Notes: generated by a model from the sequence alone, not told the origin. A stretch of 64,000 nt of DNA from Sepiola atlantica (GCA_963556195.1 OY744553.1:13723439-13787438), one strand, 5' to 3'; positions 10,641 through 20,837 are shown, counted from the stretch's first letter. A program made the numbers and translations.

Positions 10641-10722
<82 letters not shown>

Positions 10723-10725
10723 TAT
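10632..10725. repeat. (TA)n microsatellite
   Basis: Starts exactly at the right end of the mariner relic (GGGACACCC then TATATA), as expected for a TA target site that later expanded. Confidence 0.97.
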
Positions 10726-11160
10726 CACTTTTCGCTTTGCCTTCGATTCAAACATCAAACGTGCTTTTATATTTCATTATTCGTTCGCGTTTAAACCGCT
10801 CTCTTTCTCCAATTCGCAGCCATCTTGCTTCTTCTTCTTCAGCCCCTACCCCCTCCTCCCAACCAACCATGACACCCTTCATCCTGTTCGAAGGTCGGGC
10901 GGAAGTGAATTTGTTTGTTCGATTACACACCCACAAAACAAGCAACAAACAAGAAAAAACAAACAGTTCACTTTTTTGAGTGGCTTTCTTAACATCTCCG
11001 ATATTTCTTTATAAGTTCCCAATAGGAAAAGATGAAACGGATGTTGAAATTACTTACAACAATTGCATCGAACATTCTGACCTCTCAGATCTTATTTATA
11101 CACGATCTTACAAACAGTTGAGCACGCACAAAAATGTGAACACTTAATGAAAAACTTAAT
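10726..11160. other. No recognisable gene
   Basis: Mixed sequence with CTTCTTCTTC. Overlapping frames here conflict and none shows a motif. Confidence 0.4.
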
Positions 11161-11177
11161 ATACATATAGATATATT

Positions 11178-11258
<81 letters not shown>

Positions 11259-11330
11259 CATTTAGACATATACATATATATATGAATATGTATGAATACA
11301 TGTAGATATATATTTATATATTCATATATA
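11161..11330. repeat. (TA)n/(TATACA)n microsatellite cluster
   Basis: TA tracts interrupted by single C and G substitutions. Just to the right, CACGAACGCATATAAGTTT is repeated twice at 11340-11385. Confidence 0.93.
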
Positions 11331-11519
11331 TTTTTTTTTTCACGAACGCATATAAGTTTTTTTCACGAACGCATATAAGTTTGTTTTTTTCAAAAAGACA
11401 ACGGTTCTCTTTGCTAACCCGAGGAAACGTTATGCGTGGAACATCGCACGCATCATGACAAAAAAAAAAAACGAACGCCGCACAGTTTAAGATTACAGTT
11501 TGCCCAATGATCATCAGTT

Positions 11520-11566
11520 TTCTTCGTTTTTTGACAAAGACCAGAGGACTGGTCGAAATATCAAAA
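11520..11566 (+). ncRNA. Hammerhead-like relic
   Basis: TTGACAA followed by a perfect 6-bp hairpin, GACCAG-AGGA-CTGGTC, and then GAAATATC. The order is that of core strand, stem II and GAAA in a hammerhead, but the core is TTGACAA instead of CUGANGA and stem I was not found. It is probably a decayed PLE terminus. Confidence 0.4.
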
Positions 11567-11665
11567 TAAAAACAATTTAAGAAAACAACAACATTGTATT
11601 TAATGCTTCATACACCACCAATCATCTATAACATACTTCTCTATGAGCATACGTGGAATAACAAT

Positions 11666-11669
<4 letters not shown>

Positions 11670-11704
<35 letters not shown>
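11670..11704. repeat. (TA)n microsatellite
   Basis: Short TA tract followed by a CTTTTT-rich stretch. Confidence 0.95.
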
Positions 11705-11706
<2 letters not shown>

Positions 11707-11787
11707 TTTTCTACTTTTTCTACTTTTTCTACTCTTTCCCCCTCATTGCCTGGGAAAACCTCCCACCGTACACACGCAAACCCCAAA

Positions 11788-11830
11788 CACCGATGAAGAC
11801 TGAAGGATCAGTCGAAAATTTTGTTCTCCA
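11788..11830 (+). ncRNA. Hammerhead-like relic
   Basis: CCGATGA, then a perfect stem II hairpin GACTGA-AGGA-TCAGTC and GAAA. The core has U4 changed to C, and stems I and III are not evident. It has the same arrangement as 11520-11566, so both probably derive from related PLE ends. Confidence 0.4.
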
Positions 11831-11971
11831 TACCATCAACAAGAAAAAACTATTTTTCTTTACAGAACAATTTATATTCCTACACGTCACAAAATAAATA
11901 AATAAAAAAATAAATAATAAAAAGTTATAACACAATATAAACTTTTTTTCACATTATTTTTTATATACATA

Positions 11972-11977
<6 letters not shown>

Positions 11978-12032
<55 letters not shown>
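11978..12032. repeat. (TA)n microsatellite
   Basis: TA tract. The following 12033-12515 holds no recognisable gene. Confidence 0.97.
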
Positions 12033-12035
<3 letters not shown>

Positions 12036-12511
12036 TATTAAACGAACTAATAGTTATACTAATATTGTGTATAGCCCTCTTAACACTCTAAAAATTAAAA
12101 ATAGACTGCCAATTAATGCGTAATGCGATGTCCCGTCCAAATGAATTGTTGAACACTGTTATGAGAGCCTACTATGATATGCCCGCTTGTATAGACATAA
12201 ATAGACTTTAATTCACTTCTTTTCCTATGTCTGTTGGGTTGGCCGCATTGATAGAGGTTCAGACTTGAAAGTTAAAAGGTGATTTGATCTGGGTTTTTAA
12301 TCGTGCAACTGCAAAACAGTCATACTTCACACTGATGCTTCCTACAAAAGCATGAAACACATGTGAATGTGGATAAAAATCCCAAATACGATCTAGGTAA
12401 AGATCGGATTCTAACTCTGTTTGATGAGATCTCAGTTTATAACAGCTGTTGCTTGATAACATCGACATACCAGTGTCGCATATTTTTTGCATGTTTGTAT
12501 AAATAAAAATA

Positions 12512-12515
<4 letters not shown>

Positions 12516-12562
<47 letters not shown>
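12516..12562. repeat. (TA)n microsatellite
   Basis: TA tract close to the left end of the inverted-repeat segment at 12657. Confidence 0.97.
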
Positions 12563-12564
<2 letters not shown>

Positions 12565-12656
12565 TAATGATAATAGAATTAACGATAAGCGAAATATCGT
12601 AGAGTGATCTATCTCGATAAAACAAAGCTCAATACGTTGAGTAGAGCAATCAATTT

Positions 12657-12955
12657 TAAAGAAAGAAAGATGAAGATAAAAAATTGTACAAAATTACATA
12701 AAGTTACATAAATTAATACAATTTTTATTACATCGAAAGTTCAGATGCAAGGAGTTACATTAATCCTTAAACCATGGTTCCCGGCCTTTTATTTCTTTAT
12801 CCCCAACCTTTTTTGTTTTTTTATACTTCAATTTTTCAAAGTGAAATGGAACTAGGTAATATTTAATTGTTATAAATACCATATTACCAGATTTTATCCT
12901 CTGACGAGAAGAGTTTTAGCTTTGAAACACCATGGTTTATCTTCATCTTTCTTTC

Positions 12956-12961
<6 letters not shown>
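12657..12961. mobile_element. Foldback segment with 24-bp inverted ends
   Basis: The left end, TTAAAGAAAGAAAGATGAAG, and the right end, CTTCATCTTTCTTTCTTTAA, are exact inverted repeats about 305 bp apart. The right end lies 50 bp before the PLE ORF. Near the right end, CTGACGA (12901) with a 4-bp stem II and GAAA (12924) suggests a decayed hammerhead, but stem I does not pair. No coding sequence. Confidence 0.6.

Positions 12962-13008
<47 letters not shown>
12959..13008. repeat. (TA)n microsatellite at a PLE 5' junction
   Basis: The PLE reading frame becomes recognisable immediately after this tract, so the element is 5'-truncated at or within it. Confidence 0.97.
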
Positions 13009-13009
<1 letters not shown>

Positions 13010-13012
<3 letters not shown>

Positions 13013-14059
13013 GGCCTACCTATGGGGAATCCCCTCAGTGGTGTCCTATCCTGTTTATTTTTGGAATTTCTTGAGAACGGACCAATAAAATACAGACTAC
13101 CTAAAAATGTATCTTACTATAGATACATAGATGATATCCTAATTTTCCTCCCGAAAACCACTAAAATAGAAAGCATTACTAACAAATTGAACAAAATAGA
13201 ACCGACCATTAAATTTACTTTCGAAAAAGAAACAGATAACTCCATTCCTTTTCTTGATATTCTACTAATAAATAAAAATAATAATTTATCTTATAAAGTC
13301 TACCGTAAACAAACCAATAAGAACGATTATGTTAATTTTTATTCGCACCACAATAATAAAATAAAATCTGGCATCATAATTGGTTTTTACCTAAGAGCAC
13401 TTAGGATATGCAGCAATGAATATTTAGATGACGAATTTAAATACATTGAACACTCTCTCAATACATTACAGTACCCAAAGTATTTTATACAAAATTCTAA
13501 AAGAAAAGCTCTACAGATTTACTCAAATTCCAAACAGAAAAACTTATCCACCAGCCCTATAATAAATAGATATATAGCTTTACCAACCAATTCCAACAAT
13601 AATCCGATTTACACAGAACTTAATAAACTAGGCATAAACATATCCCAAATAACTTCTGCAAGTATTATAAATTTAATCAAAACACCTAAACTGAACACGA
13701 CACCCAATGTCAAAGCTGGCATATACTCCATTCCTTGTCTAGACTGTAATAAGGTCTACATTGGAGAGACGCAGCGTAATCTGGACAAGCGGATTTATGA
13801 GCATAAAAGAGCGATTAAAACTAACAACACACTTAACGCCTTATGTGCTCATACTATGGAATATGGTCATTACTTTGACTTTGAGAAATCCACTTTAATC
13901 AAAATAATACACAACAAGTCAACACGTCGAATAATTGAATCTGCCCTCATAGCCCTTTCCACAAATAAAATTAAACAAAGAATGGGCTTCTACAATATCT
14001 CCCCCAACCTATCAAAAGCAATCATTAGTGAAAACAAGATAATTCTAGACACCGGATGA
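13010..14059 (+). CDS. Penelope-like element RT with GIY-YIG endonuclease, 5'-truncated
   Basis: A 345-codon open frame from ATG 13022; the frame is open from about 13010, where it reads FGLPMGNPLSG. The start methionine is internal to the family motif, so the real N-terminus is missing. Residues 1-10 (MGNPLSGVLS) and YIDD at 35-38 are RT motifs; the two aspartates are the catalytic pair. The upstream RT aspartate motif is lost with the 5' end. After a variable linker, the C-terminus is a GIY-YIG nuclease: GIY at 233-235, a CLDC pair at 239-242, YIG at 246-248, R257 and E306 in the expected places. The fusion of RT to GIY-YIG defines endonuclease-bearing PLEs. The intact C-terminal frame suggests a fairly young insertion. 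Confidence 0.93.
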
Positions 14060-14419
14060 TTCCCTGAGCTTTAAATTAAATATCCTTTGGACCCCTTTCT
14101 GCTCTTTATTTTCTCTTCTTTTACAATGCTACTTCTATGTATATTTGATATATATGTATGTATATGTGTTATATATATGTTTCGATCACATTTATGTGCA
14201 TATATATATATATTTATTTCTATTTTTTTTTTTTTTTTTTTTTTTTTTTATTTGCATACCCTTTATCTCAACATGAACCCAACCACTATATATATTCCCC
14301 ATAATTTACAGACTTTCTCGTCTTTTGTCATTTTTGTATTCTTCGTCCGCTCTTGACAAAGCCCACGTGAAATTTGGGCGAAACGTTGAGCGAAAAGGTC
14401 TTCCGCTTTTCCATTTTTA

Positions 14420-14430
<11 letters not shown>
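14060..14430 (+). mobile_element. PLE 3' untranslated end with hammerhead-like motif
   Basis: Sequence downstream of the PLE ORF is shared with the fragments at 8845-9235. It contains CTCTTGACAAAGCCC (about 14351), a stem GCCC/GGGC, GAAACGTTGAGC and GGTC before the terminal ATTTTTAATTTCAT. The arrangement mimics a hammerhead (core, stem II, GAAA, GUC), but the first core strand reads TTGACAA in all three copies. The element ends at a (TA)n tract and the mariner MITE begins 30 bp later. Confidence 0.75.
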
Positions 14431-14458
<28 letters not shown>

Positions 14459-14463
<5 letters not shown>

Positions 14464-14846
14464 GGGCAAAAATAAGGGTCCTATTTTTAAAAATTCATAA
14501 CTTTTTTATTTATTGATTTTTTTTTTTTTTTTTTTTTTTTAGAATAAGTAAAGGACCCCTTCCGAAGCAAGCATGAGCCGTATTAGCCCTAAGGAACGTA
14601 CCCTCATTTAGAAAACATTATTTTTGCTTAAAAAACTCAAAACAGTGTAAAAAACAATACTTTAGTTTTTGTAAGTTTTAAGAAGTGTTTTTCGGCTAAA
14701 ATTTGTTTTGTTTATTTCAAAAAATCTCGGAAGGGTCAGTCTACACACACATAAAGTTTGGTGAGTTTAACTTTTATTTTGTGGAAGTTATTCAAATTCA
14801 AGTTATTCCAATTTAAAGATAGGACCCTTATTTTGGCCTACCCTCT
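14459..14846 (+). mobile_element. Mariner-derived MITE, copy 1
   Basis: About 388 bp with inverted ends: AGGGTGGGCAAAAATAAGGG on the left and CCCTTATTTTGGCCTACCCT on the right. It inserted into a TA tract. Internally, ATG at 14573 opens a 12-codon frame, MSRISPKERTLI, that stops at once. This is the N-terminal tag of a transposase family seen also at 10192, so the element is a non-autonomous deletion derivative. Nearly identical to 56340-56722. Confidence 0.9.
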
Positions 14847-15268
14847 TGTAATCATATTGTCACCGTTTATTTATTTCATGTAATTTTTGTATAGTTGAAA
14901 GAATCAAAGTCGTCAATTATGTATGTAAGAACATGATGCATATGTATTTCAAATAACACATTGTTTTGATCGCCTATCGATGCAGTTCTCCATGTTATCT
15001 ACTCAGAAACGGTTGTCCTTGATATCTTTAGCGCTGCTGGTTGATTTTCTCTGCGTTTTTTTCGTGAAATCGAAGGTATCGAAGGAAGATCAAATTGGTG
15101 GGCAACCCGTCTAAATAGTAAAGTTTACAAAATCAAATGTGCCTATGTTACTCACCGAGCTGCCGAGAATATATAACTCAAAATTCAAAATGATCGGTTC
15201 ATAAAAATAGAAATACTTTTAAATTCAAACTTTATATATATTTTCTCCCTAAATGTTCACATTTCCAA
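14847..15268. other. No recognisable gene
   Basis: AT-rich sequence without a supported ORF or element. Confidence 0.45.
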
Positions 15269-15299
15269 AAATAAGATAAGAATCCGACATTGATATATA

Positions 15300-15338
<39 letters not shown>

Positions 15339-15560
15339 ATTATTTTCCACGCCGACTACGCTTGCTTTGACTACTACTATGTGTACTAACATCACACATC
15401 TCAACACGATACTGTCTCTACTTTAAACCGGGGAGAGCGTCGCCGTTTGGGAGTCTCTCCCGTACGGTCGGTGTGGTAAATAATTAAAAAACTATATATA
15501 TATAACAATGTCGGATTCTTATTTTCATTGAAAAAGAGCAGTCCCGCTCGAAATATTTGA
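15269..15560. mobile_element. Foldback segment with hammerhead-like relic
   Basis: AATAAGATAAGAATCCGACA (about 15272) and TGTCGGATTCTTATTTTCAT (about 15509) are inverted repeats around a (TA)n and a GC-richer core. At the right end, AAGAGCAGTCCCGCTCGAAA followed by TATTT has a stem II-like GAGC/GCTC hairpin and GAAA. The same hairpin-CGAAATAT order occurs at 11.5 and 45.9 kb. Confidence 0.55.
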
Positions 15561-15617
15561 TTTGTTATATATGAAAAATAAATCCTGGCATCCTATCGAT
15601 TTCTTAAACAAAATTGT

Positions 15618-15620
<3 letters not shown>

Positions 15621-15672
<52 letters not shown>
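15621..15672. repeat. (TA)n microsatellite
   Basis: Pure TA tract. The 280 bp to the next tract hold no recognisable gene. Confidence 0.97.
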
Positions 15673-15674
<2 letters not shown>

Positions 15675-15947
15675 CCATTTTGGCAGATTCCTTGCACGGA
15701 CGGAATTTTACTCTGGTGTTTATTATTTTTGACAAAGGAAAGTTTCTTTTCCCGAGATATTAATTAAATGATTTTTATAATCATCCGGACATTACACAAA
15801 CAGCTAACACCACACTTGCTGTTATGTAAGATTTTAAGAAAAAATAAATAGTAAGTCACATTTCGTATTCGATTTATTATTTTTGTTTTTTCCAGCTTAT
15901 ATCTTACCCGAAATTGGCATTACTCACAGCCTTTTAAAAGCATACTA

Positions 15948-15950
<3 letters not shown>

Positions 15951-16007
<57 letters not shown>
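15951..16007. repeat. (TA)n microsatellite
   Basis: TA tract abutting the PLE terminal repeats at 16020. Confidence 0.97.
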
Positions 16008-16010
<3 letters not shown>

Positions 16011-16019
16011 AGCGTTGAA

Positions 16020-16165
16020 AATATATCTCTGGCAATTAAGCTACACAAGGCTCTCGCGTTTCATCCCCGGGGGGATCTTCAGGCTAAAAGGGAAACGTGG
16101 AAGCCTCTGTGTAGCTTAATTGCCATAAATATATTTTCATAGCTTACTACCTAGCTCTACTTACG
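16020..16165. repeat. Head-to-head PLE termini with a hammerhead
   Basis: The minus arm (about 16035-16088) holds CTGAAGA (16082-16076), a C/G stem II, GAAA (16062-16059), a 6-bp stem III and the GUA site ending at 16042. Stem I begins CGA/GC(T). Position 7 of the core is variable in hammerheads, so CTGAAGA is acceptable. The plus arm keeps GAAACGTGGAAGCCTCTGTG and the TAGCTTAATTGCC end, but has lost the CUGA strand. The outer sequence matches the pseudo-LTRs at 25 and 27.8 kb. Confidence 0.8.
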
Positions 16166-16252
16166 TATCGAGCACTGTTTAAGTAAATACTGAAAATTGA
16201 TACATAAAAAAATTATATCTCCTTATAAAATTTCATGTGGATACATTAAATA

Positions 16253-16255
<3 letters not shown>

Positions 16256-16305
<50 letters not shown>
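16256..16305. repeat. (TA)n microsatellite
   Basis: TA tract to the left of the SINE-containing repeat. Confidence 0.97.
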
Positions 16306-16307
<2 letters not shown>

Positions 16308-16384
16308 TAATCTAGGTTTAGTTTGTATCCACAAACTAAAAATACGGAGAATCTCTACTGTATTTATATAACTAGGATTATGAG

Positions 16385-16835
16385 CCCTACGGACCCAAAT
16401 TCTAGTATATATTGAATATTAAATTGTTTTATTTACGCCAATACGTAGTTAAAGCAAAATAAATTGTTTCGGACTATTCAAATAATTTCAAACGCTATTG
16501 ATAATGTTTACCCATTCATTTATTTATTTATTATCGGTTATGTTTCAATTAATGTTTTGAAACATGACGTAAATCATAAATCTATGACGCCACGCCAAAG
16601 CTGATTTTGTTAAGCTAATGATTTAAGCTCCATTTATATAGAAAGTCCAAATAGCTCCATTGGTAGAACCTCAGACGGGGGATCTGTATGGTTCGGTTTC
16701 GATTTCCAATCATGGCATCCGTTTATTTGTTTAGAAATTATTATTTGCTATTAATGCAATATTTTCCATTTCTAAAAGTACTTAAGATAATTCGAAATTA
16801 AACAAATTACGGAATGCATTTATTACGTTGAGAAA
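16385..16835 (+). mobile_element. tRNA-derived SINE-like repeat, copy 1
   Basis: The segment TAGCTCCATTGGTAGAAC (A box-like) and GGTTTCGATTTCC (B box-like) at about 16651-16715 resembles a tRNA gene with internal RNA polymerase III promoter boxes. At least 400 bp around it, including TTTTGAAACATGACGTAAAT and TTTCCATTTCTAAAAG, is shared in inverted orientation with 60120-60540. The conserved unit is thus much longer than the tRNA part. No protein coding. Confidence 0.75.
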
Positions 16836-17389
16836 TATTGTGACTGACCAAAATGATTGTGACGGACAAAGTGGACAAAATCTCTATTTATATAAGACAG
16901 AAGTCAATAATAAATAGAACTATTTATTCATATAAGAAATCTTATTAGTCTACAAATAAAGCCTGTTAACAAATCCAGAACATGTTTAAGTCGTAACTTA
17001 AAAGAGCTCTACATCCTCAGGCCAAAAAGTCCGTTTTTTCGGCTTTCAAATTAAAGAATGAATCAAAATTACTATCCTTTAGGGTCATGTGACTAAATTA
17101 AAAATATTTTTTAAACATACTAGTCGTTAAACTTTCAGATATTTAAATTTACAACGTCGTCAAATCATAGTTAAATAATTTAACATGAGATTTCTACTGT
17201 CTATGTTGCCAGATATTCCGCGGTTGATACAATGTGCGGGGAGAGGAGGGAGGATTCATATTATTGTCCTATAAAATCACGCACAAATCATACACATCTT
17301 TTGAAGGGCAAATACGTATACGTGTAGCATTTACACGGGGTTACGCAATTCGCGAGTTGGGAAATGTATTGTTATTTAAGTAAGACAAA

Positions 17390-17390
<1 letters not shown>
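16836..17390. other. No recognisable gene
   Basis: AT-rich sequence without motif support. Confidence 0.45.
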
Positions 17391-17456
<66 letters not shown>

Positions 17457-17491
17457 TAGATATATAGATAGATAGATTAACTGGAATAAAT

Positions 17492-17527
<36 letters not shown>

Positions 17528-17574
17528 GAGAGAGATAGAGAGATAGAGAGATAGAGAGATTAACTGGAATAAAT

Positions 17575-17625
<51 letters not shown>

Positions 17626-17651
17626 GATAGATAGATAGGATAGATAGATAG

Positions 17652-17682
<31 letters not shown>

Positions 17683-17750
17683 ATAACTGGAATAAATAAG
17701 ATAGATAGATAGATAGAGATAGAGAGATAGAGAGATTAACTGGAATAAAT

Positions 17751-17787
<37 letters not shown>

Positions 17788-17790
17788 TAA
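17391..17790. repeat. (TA)n and (GATA)n compound microsatellite
   Basis: About 60 bp of TA followed by GATA and GAGA runs. A spacer, TTAACTGGAATAAAT(T)AGAT, recurs about four times, making a higher-order minisatellite. Confidence 0.95.
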
Positions 17791-17829
17791 AAAATAACGA
17801 GAAGGAAGGAAATAAAAATAAATCATCAA

Positions 17830-17830
<1 letters not shown>

Positions 17831-17913
<83 letters not shown>
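17831..17913. repeat. (AAT)n microsatellite
   Basis: About 27 AAT units. Confidence 0.98.
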
Positions 17914-17914
<1 letters not shown>

Positions 17915-18384
17915 GATGGCTAAAAATGTAGAAAGATTCATCCGAATGTAAATCAATAAAACCCCGCGAGAAACTGCGAGATGCTAAAAAATGGAGCCGA
18001 GAACACTAAAAAGCGATTGTATTAAACCCCGGGGCCGAGAATTGTCCATGTTTCTAGATTATAAGATGCTTGTTTACGTTCTCAAGCGACTGACTTTCAA
18101 TCGAAATAGTCTTGGTGATCCTCGCCGGACAATTAAACTTCTTTTTGGCGGTTCAAGTGTGGGCGAGCGACTTATCAAAGACGCTAAATATTCGTGGAGC
18201 CTTCGATCTCTTTCTTTTTCTCTCAATTGGAGGTCGCAATCAATGGACTGTGAAAGCATTGGAAAAAGAAAACAGGAGGAATGAAAAATGGTCGAGGGTG
18301 GAAGGGGATGGGTTAAGAAGGAACAATAATATAACAGATATACTTTGGATGCGGTCATCCAATCGGCGCGTTTAGAAACAGAAA
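17914..18384. other. No supported gene
   Basis: Three frames of 87-108 codons overlap on both strands over 17991-18400. None shows a recognisable motif, so none is called. Confidence 0.4.
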
Positions 18385-19375
18385 CCAATTTTACACTCAA
18401 GCGTGACAGACCAATGAAAATGTTATTTCAAACTTTAGCGTGACAGACCGATGAAAATGCTATGTAAAGCTTAATCGTGACAGACCAATGAAAATGCTAT
18501 GTCAAGCTTAAGCGGAACAGACTAATGAAAATGCTATTTCAAACTTAAGCGTGACAGACCAATGAAAACGCTATTTAAAACTTAAGCGTGACATACTAAT
18601 GGAAATGCTATTTCAAGCTTAAGCGTGACAGACCAATGAAAATGATATTCCATACTTAAGCATGACAGACCAATGAAAATGCTATTTCAAGCTTAAGCGT
18701 GACATACCAATGAAAATGCTATTTCAAGCTTAAGCGTGACAGACCAAAGAAAATGCTATTTAAAACTTAAGCGTGACAGACCGATGAAAATGCTATTTCA
18801 AGCTTAAGCGTGACAAGCCAAAGAAAATGCTATTTAAAACTTAAGCGTGACAGACCGATGAAAATGCTATTTCAAGCTTAAGCGTGACAGACCAATGAAA
18901 ATGCTATTTAAAACTTAAGCGTGACGGACCAATGAAAATGCTATTTAAAACTTAAGCGTGACAGACCAATGAAAATGTTATTTCAAAATTAAACATGACA
19001 GTCTGACGATAAGACTATTTAAAACTTAAACATCGCAGATTAATGAAAATGCCATTTCAAACTTAAGCATAACAGACCATTGAAAATTTTATTTCAAACT
19101 TAAGCGTTACAGACCAATGAAAATGCTATTTTAAACTGCAGCATGACAGACCGACGAAAATACTATTTTAAACATAATCGTGACAGACCGACGGAAATGA
19201 TATTTAAATCGTATGCGGGACAGACTGGCGAAAATGATATTTAAAACTTAATTATGATAGACTGATGAAAATTCTATTTCAAACTTAAGCGGGATAGACC
19301 GACGAAAATGATAATTTTATCTTAAGTGTGACTGGCTGACGAAAATGCTATTTCAAACTTAAACGTATTTTAGTA
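18385..19375 (+). repeat. 37-bp satellite array
   Basis: About 26 units of the pattern CTTAAGCGTGACAGACCAAT + GAAAATGCTATTTCAAG. The 5' units are well conserved and the last third is progressively diverged. On the opposite strand the unit reads like the arrays at 59.4-64 kb (GGTCTGTCACGCTTAA...), so these loci share one ancestral satellite. Confidence 0.95.
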
Positions 19376-19554
19376 GGAGACTTCCTATCCCTACTACTGC
19401 CTGTTATAGCGATAAAGTCGCCTACTAACATACCTCGGAGATGCAATGTATGGTATAGATTTAGATTAACAAAGGACAAACTTAATCACATTAAGAATAC
19501 GGATACCGTGAAACTAATAACGAAAAATTTGATTTAGTTTTGCTAGTCAATCCG
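19376..19554. other. Satellite-to-LINE transition
   Basis: Begins with a GTAGGAGACTTCC/GGAG patch. No clear assignment. Confidence 0.3.
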
Positions 19555-19960
19555 ATCTAGTAGACATCAGATCACTTAAGGGACGCGTTACCTACAAATA
19601 CTTAGGGATCTTGGAAGCGAACATAATCAAACAAGCGGGAATGAAAGAACATGCGTCAGAAGAACGAGAACATAATAAAGGAAAAGCACCGGAGCAGTAA
19701 TCCTAGTGAGAGACTCAGAATCCTTCAGAAACTGGACAAAAACTCAGGAACATCAGACTAATGACGACGCACAATACACTAAAACTCTAAATATAATGTT
19801 GGCGGATGTAAAAAGGAAATAATGAGGGTGGGGACTCATAAGCACTGAAAATTTCGTAGATGACATATTTAAAGGACTAGAAGATACTCGTTCTTTTTTC
19901 AACTCGCGATAGTTCAGTCCTATCATTTTGAAAAACTAAACATTAAAAAGACTTACATTG
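19555..19960 (+). pseudogene. LINE reverse-transcriptase C-terminal relic
   Basis: The frame from about 19585 reads TYKYLGILEANIIKQAGMKEH, which resembles the post-RT thumb block (YKYLGILE.D.IKH.EMKE) of R2/NeSL-like animal LINEs. It soon breaks into other frames. No other block of such an element is visible. Assignment rests on this one motif. Confidence 0.5.
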
Positions 19961-20600
19961 AAAAACAAATAGAAAATTATACAACTCCCGTTATTTAAAA
20001 TGAACCCGGGAAGACATCTTCCACTATAAATTATAAACGGTAGGTGTTTTATTTTCTTTAGGTCATCAGAAATGTGCGCACTCATTCAGGATGTTTTGTA
20101 GCATATATTTCACAAGAATATGGCTTGTCTCTTTCATTTTTGCTTAGTTAACTCTTAAAAATAAAAGGGGCCACTTTTCTGGGGCCAACATTTGTTTCGT
20201 TATGAGATATATAGATACCCGAGTCTTCATTTAAGTTTCTCTTTCATTTTTAGAACATTGAGTGAACAGTGAATAATATTAATTTTCCTCTCCCCAATTG
20301 ACCACTTAACTGTGTTATACTCTATCTTTCTTGTGGTCTTTCCTTAGTCTTGTCGGATTCCAGGAAAATAATTTATCTGGTTGGTGGAGTATCCAGGTTA
20401 GTACTGTTACTTGAGCTAACATCACTAGGAGAAGGCGCGCTATTCGTAGTATGGGACAGTGACTCGCCATGCCCAGAACATCTTTTTGGGGCTTTGAATG
20501 CTGTGTTATTTTAAATATTTAGTTAGGGTTTACTTGTAGGGCGAAGTATGCCCATGTCAGATTGTTCTAACAAAGATCTGTACAGATATATCAAAAAACA
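19961..20600. other. No recognisable gene
   Basis: Unassigned sequence between the LINE relic and the minisatellite. Confidence 0.4.
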
Positions 20601-20609
20601 CTGGAGGAT

Positions 20610-20715
20610 AGTGTTTAGTAGGCATTCAGTCTTACCAGTAGAGATTGAAATTCTCCCGAGTAAGCATTCAAACTGTATTTAGTAGGCATTCAAACACTTT
20701 GCAGTAGGTATTCAA

Positions 20716-20779
<64 letters not shown>

Positions 20780-20836
20780 GTAAGCATTCAAACCTCTCTA
20801 GTAGGCATTCAAACTCTATCCGGTAGGCAATAAATC
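20610..20836. repeat. 22-bp minisatellite, left part
   Basis: Degenerate units of AGTAGGCATTCAAACTCTCT, interrupted by a (CT)n tract at 20719-20776. The same units resume at 22213, so the LINE in between was inserted into this array. Confidence 0.85.
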
Positions 20837-20837
20837 T

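Noticed and set aside
12896..12945. Hammerhead ribozyme with CTGACGA and GAAAC
   Set aside because: Stem II is possible, but stem I does not pair and stem III has a mismatch and no loop; kept only as a remark in the foldback entry.
17991..18400. Host gene exon in overlapping 87-108-codon frames
   Set aside because: Frames conflict on both strands, have no motif, and no splice-site-bounded consistent frame was found.
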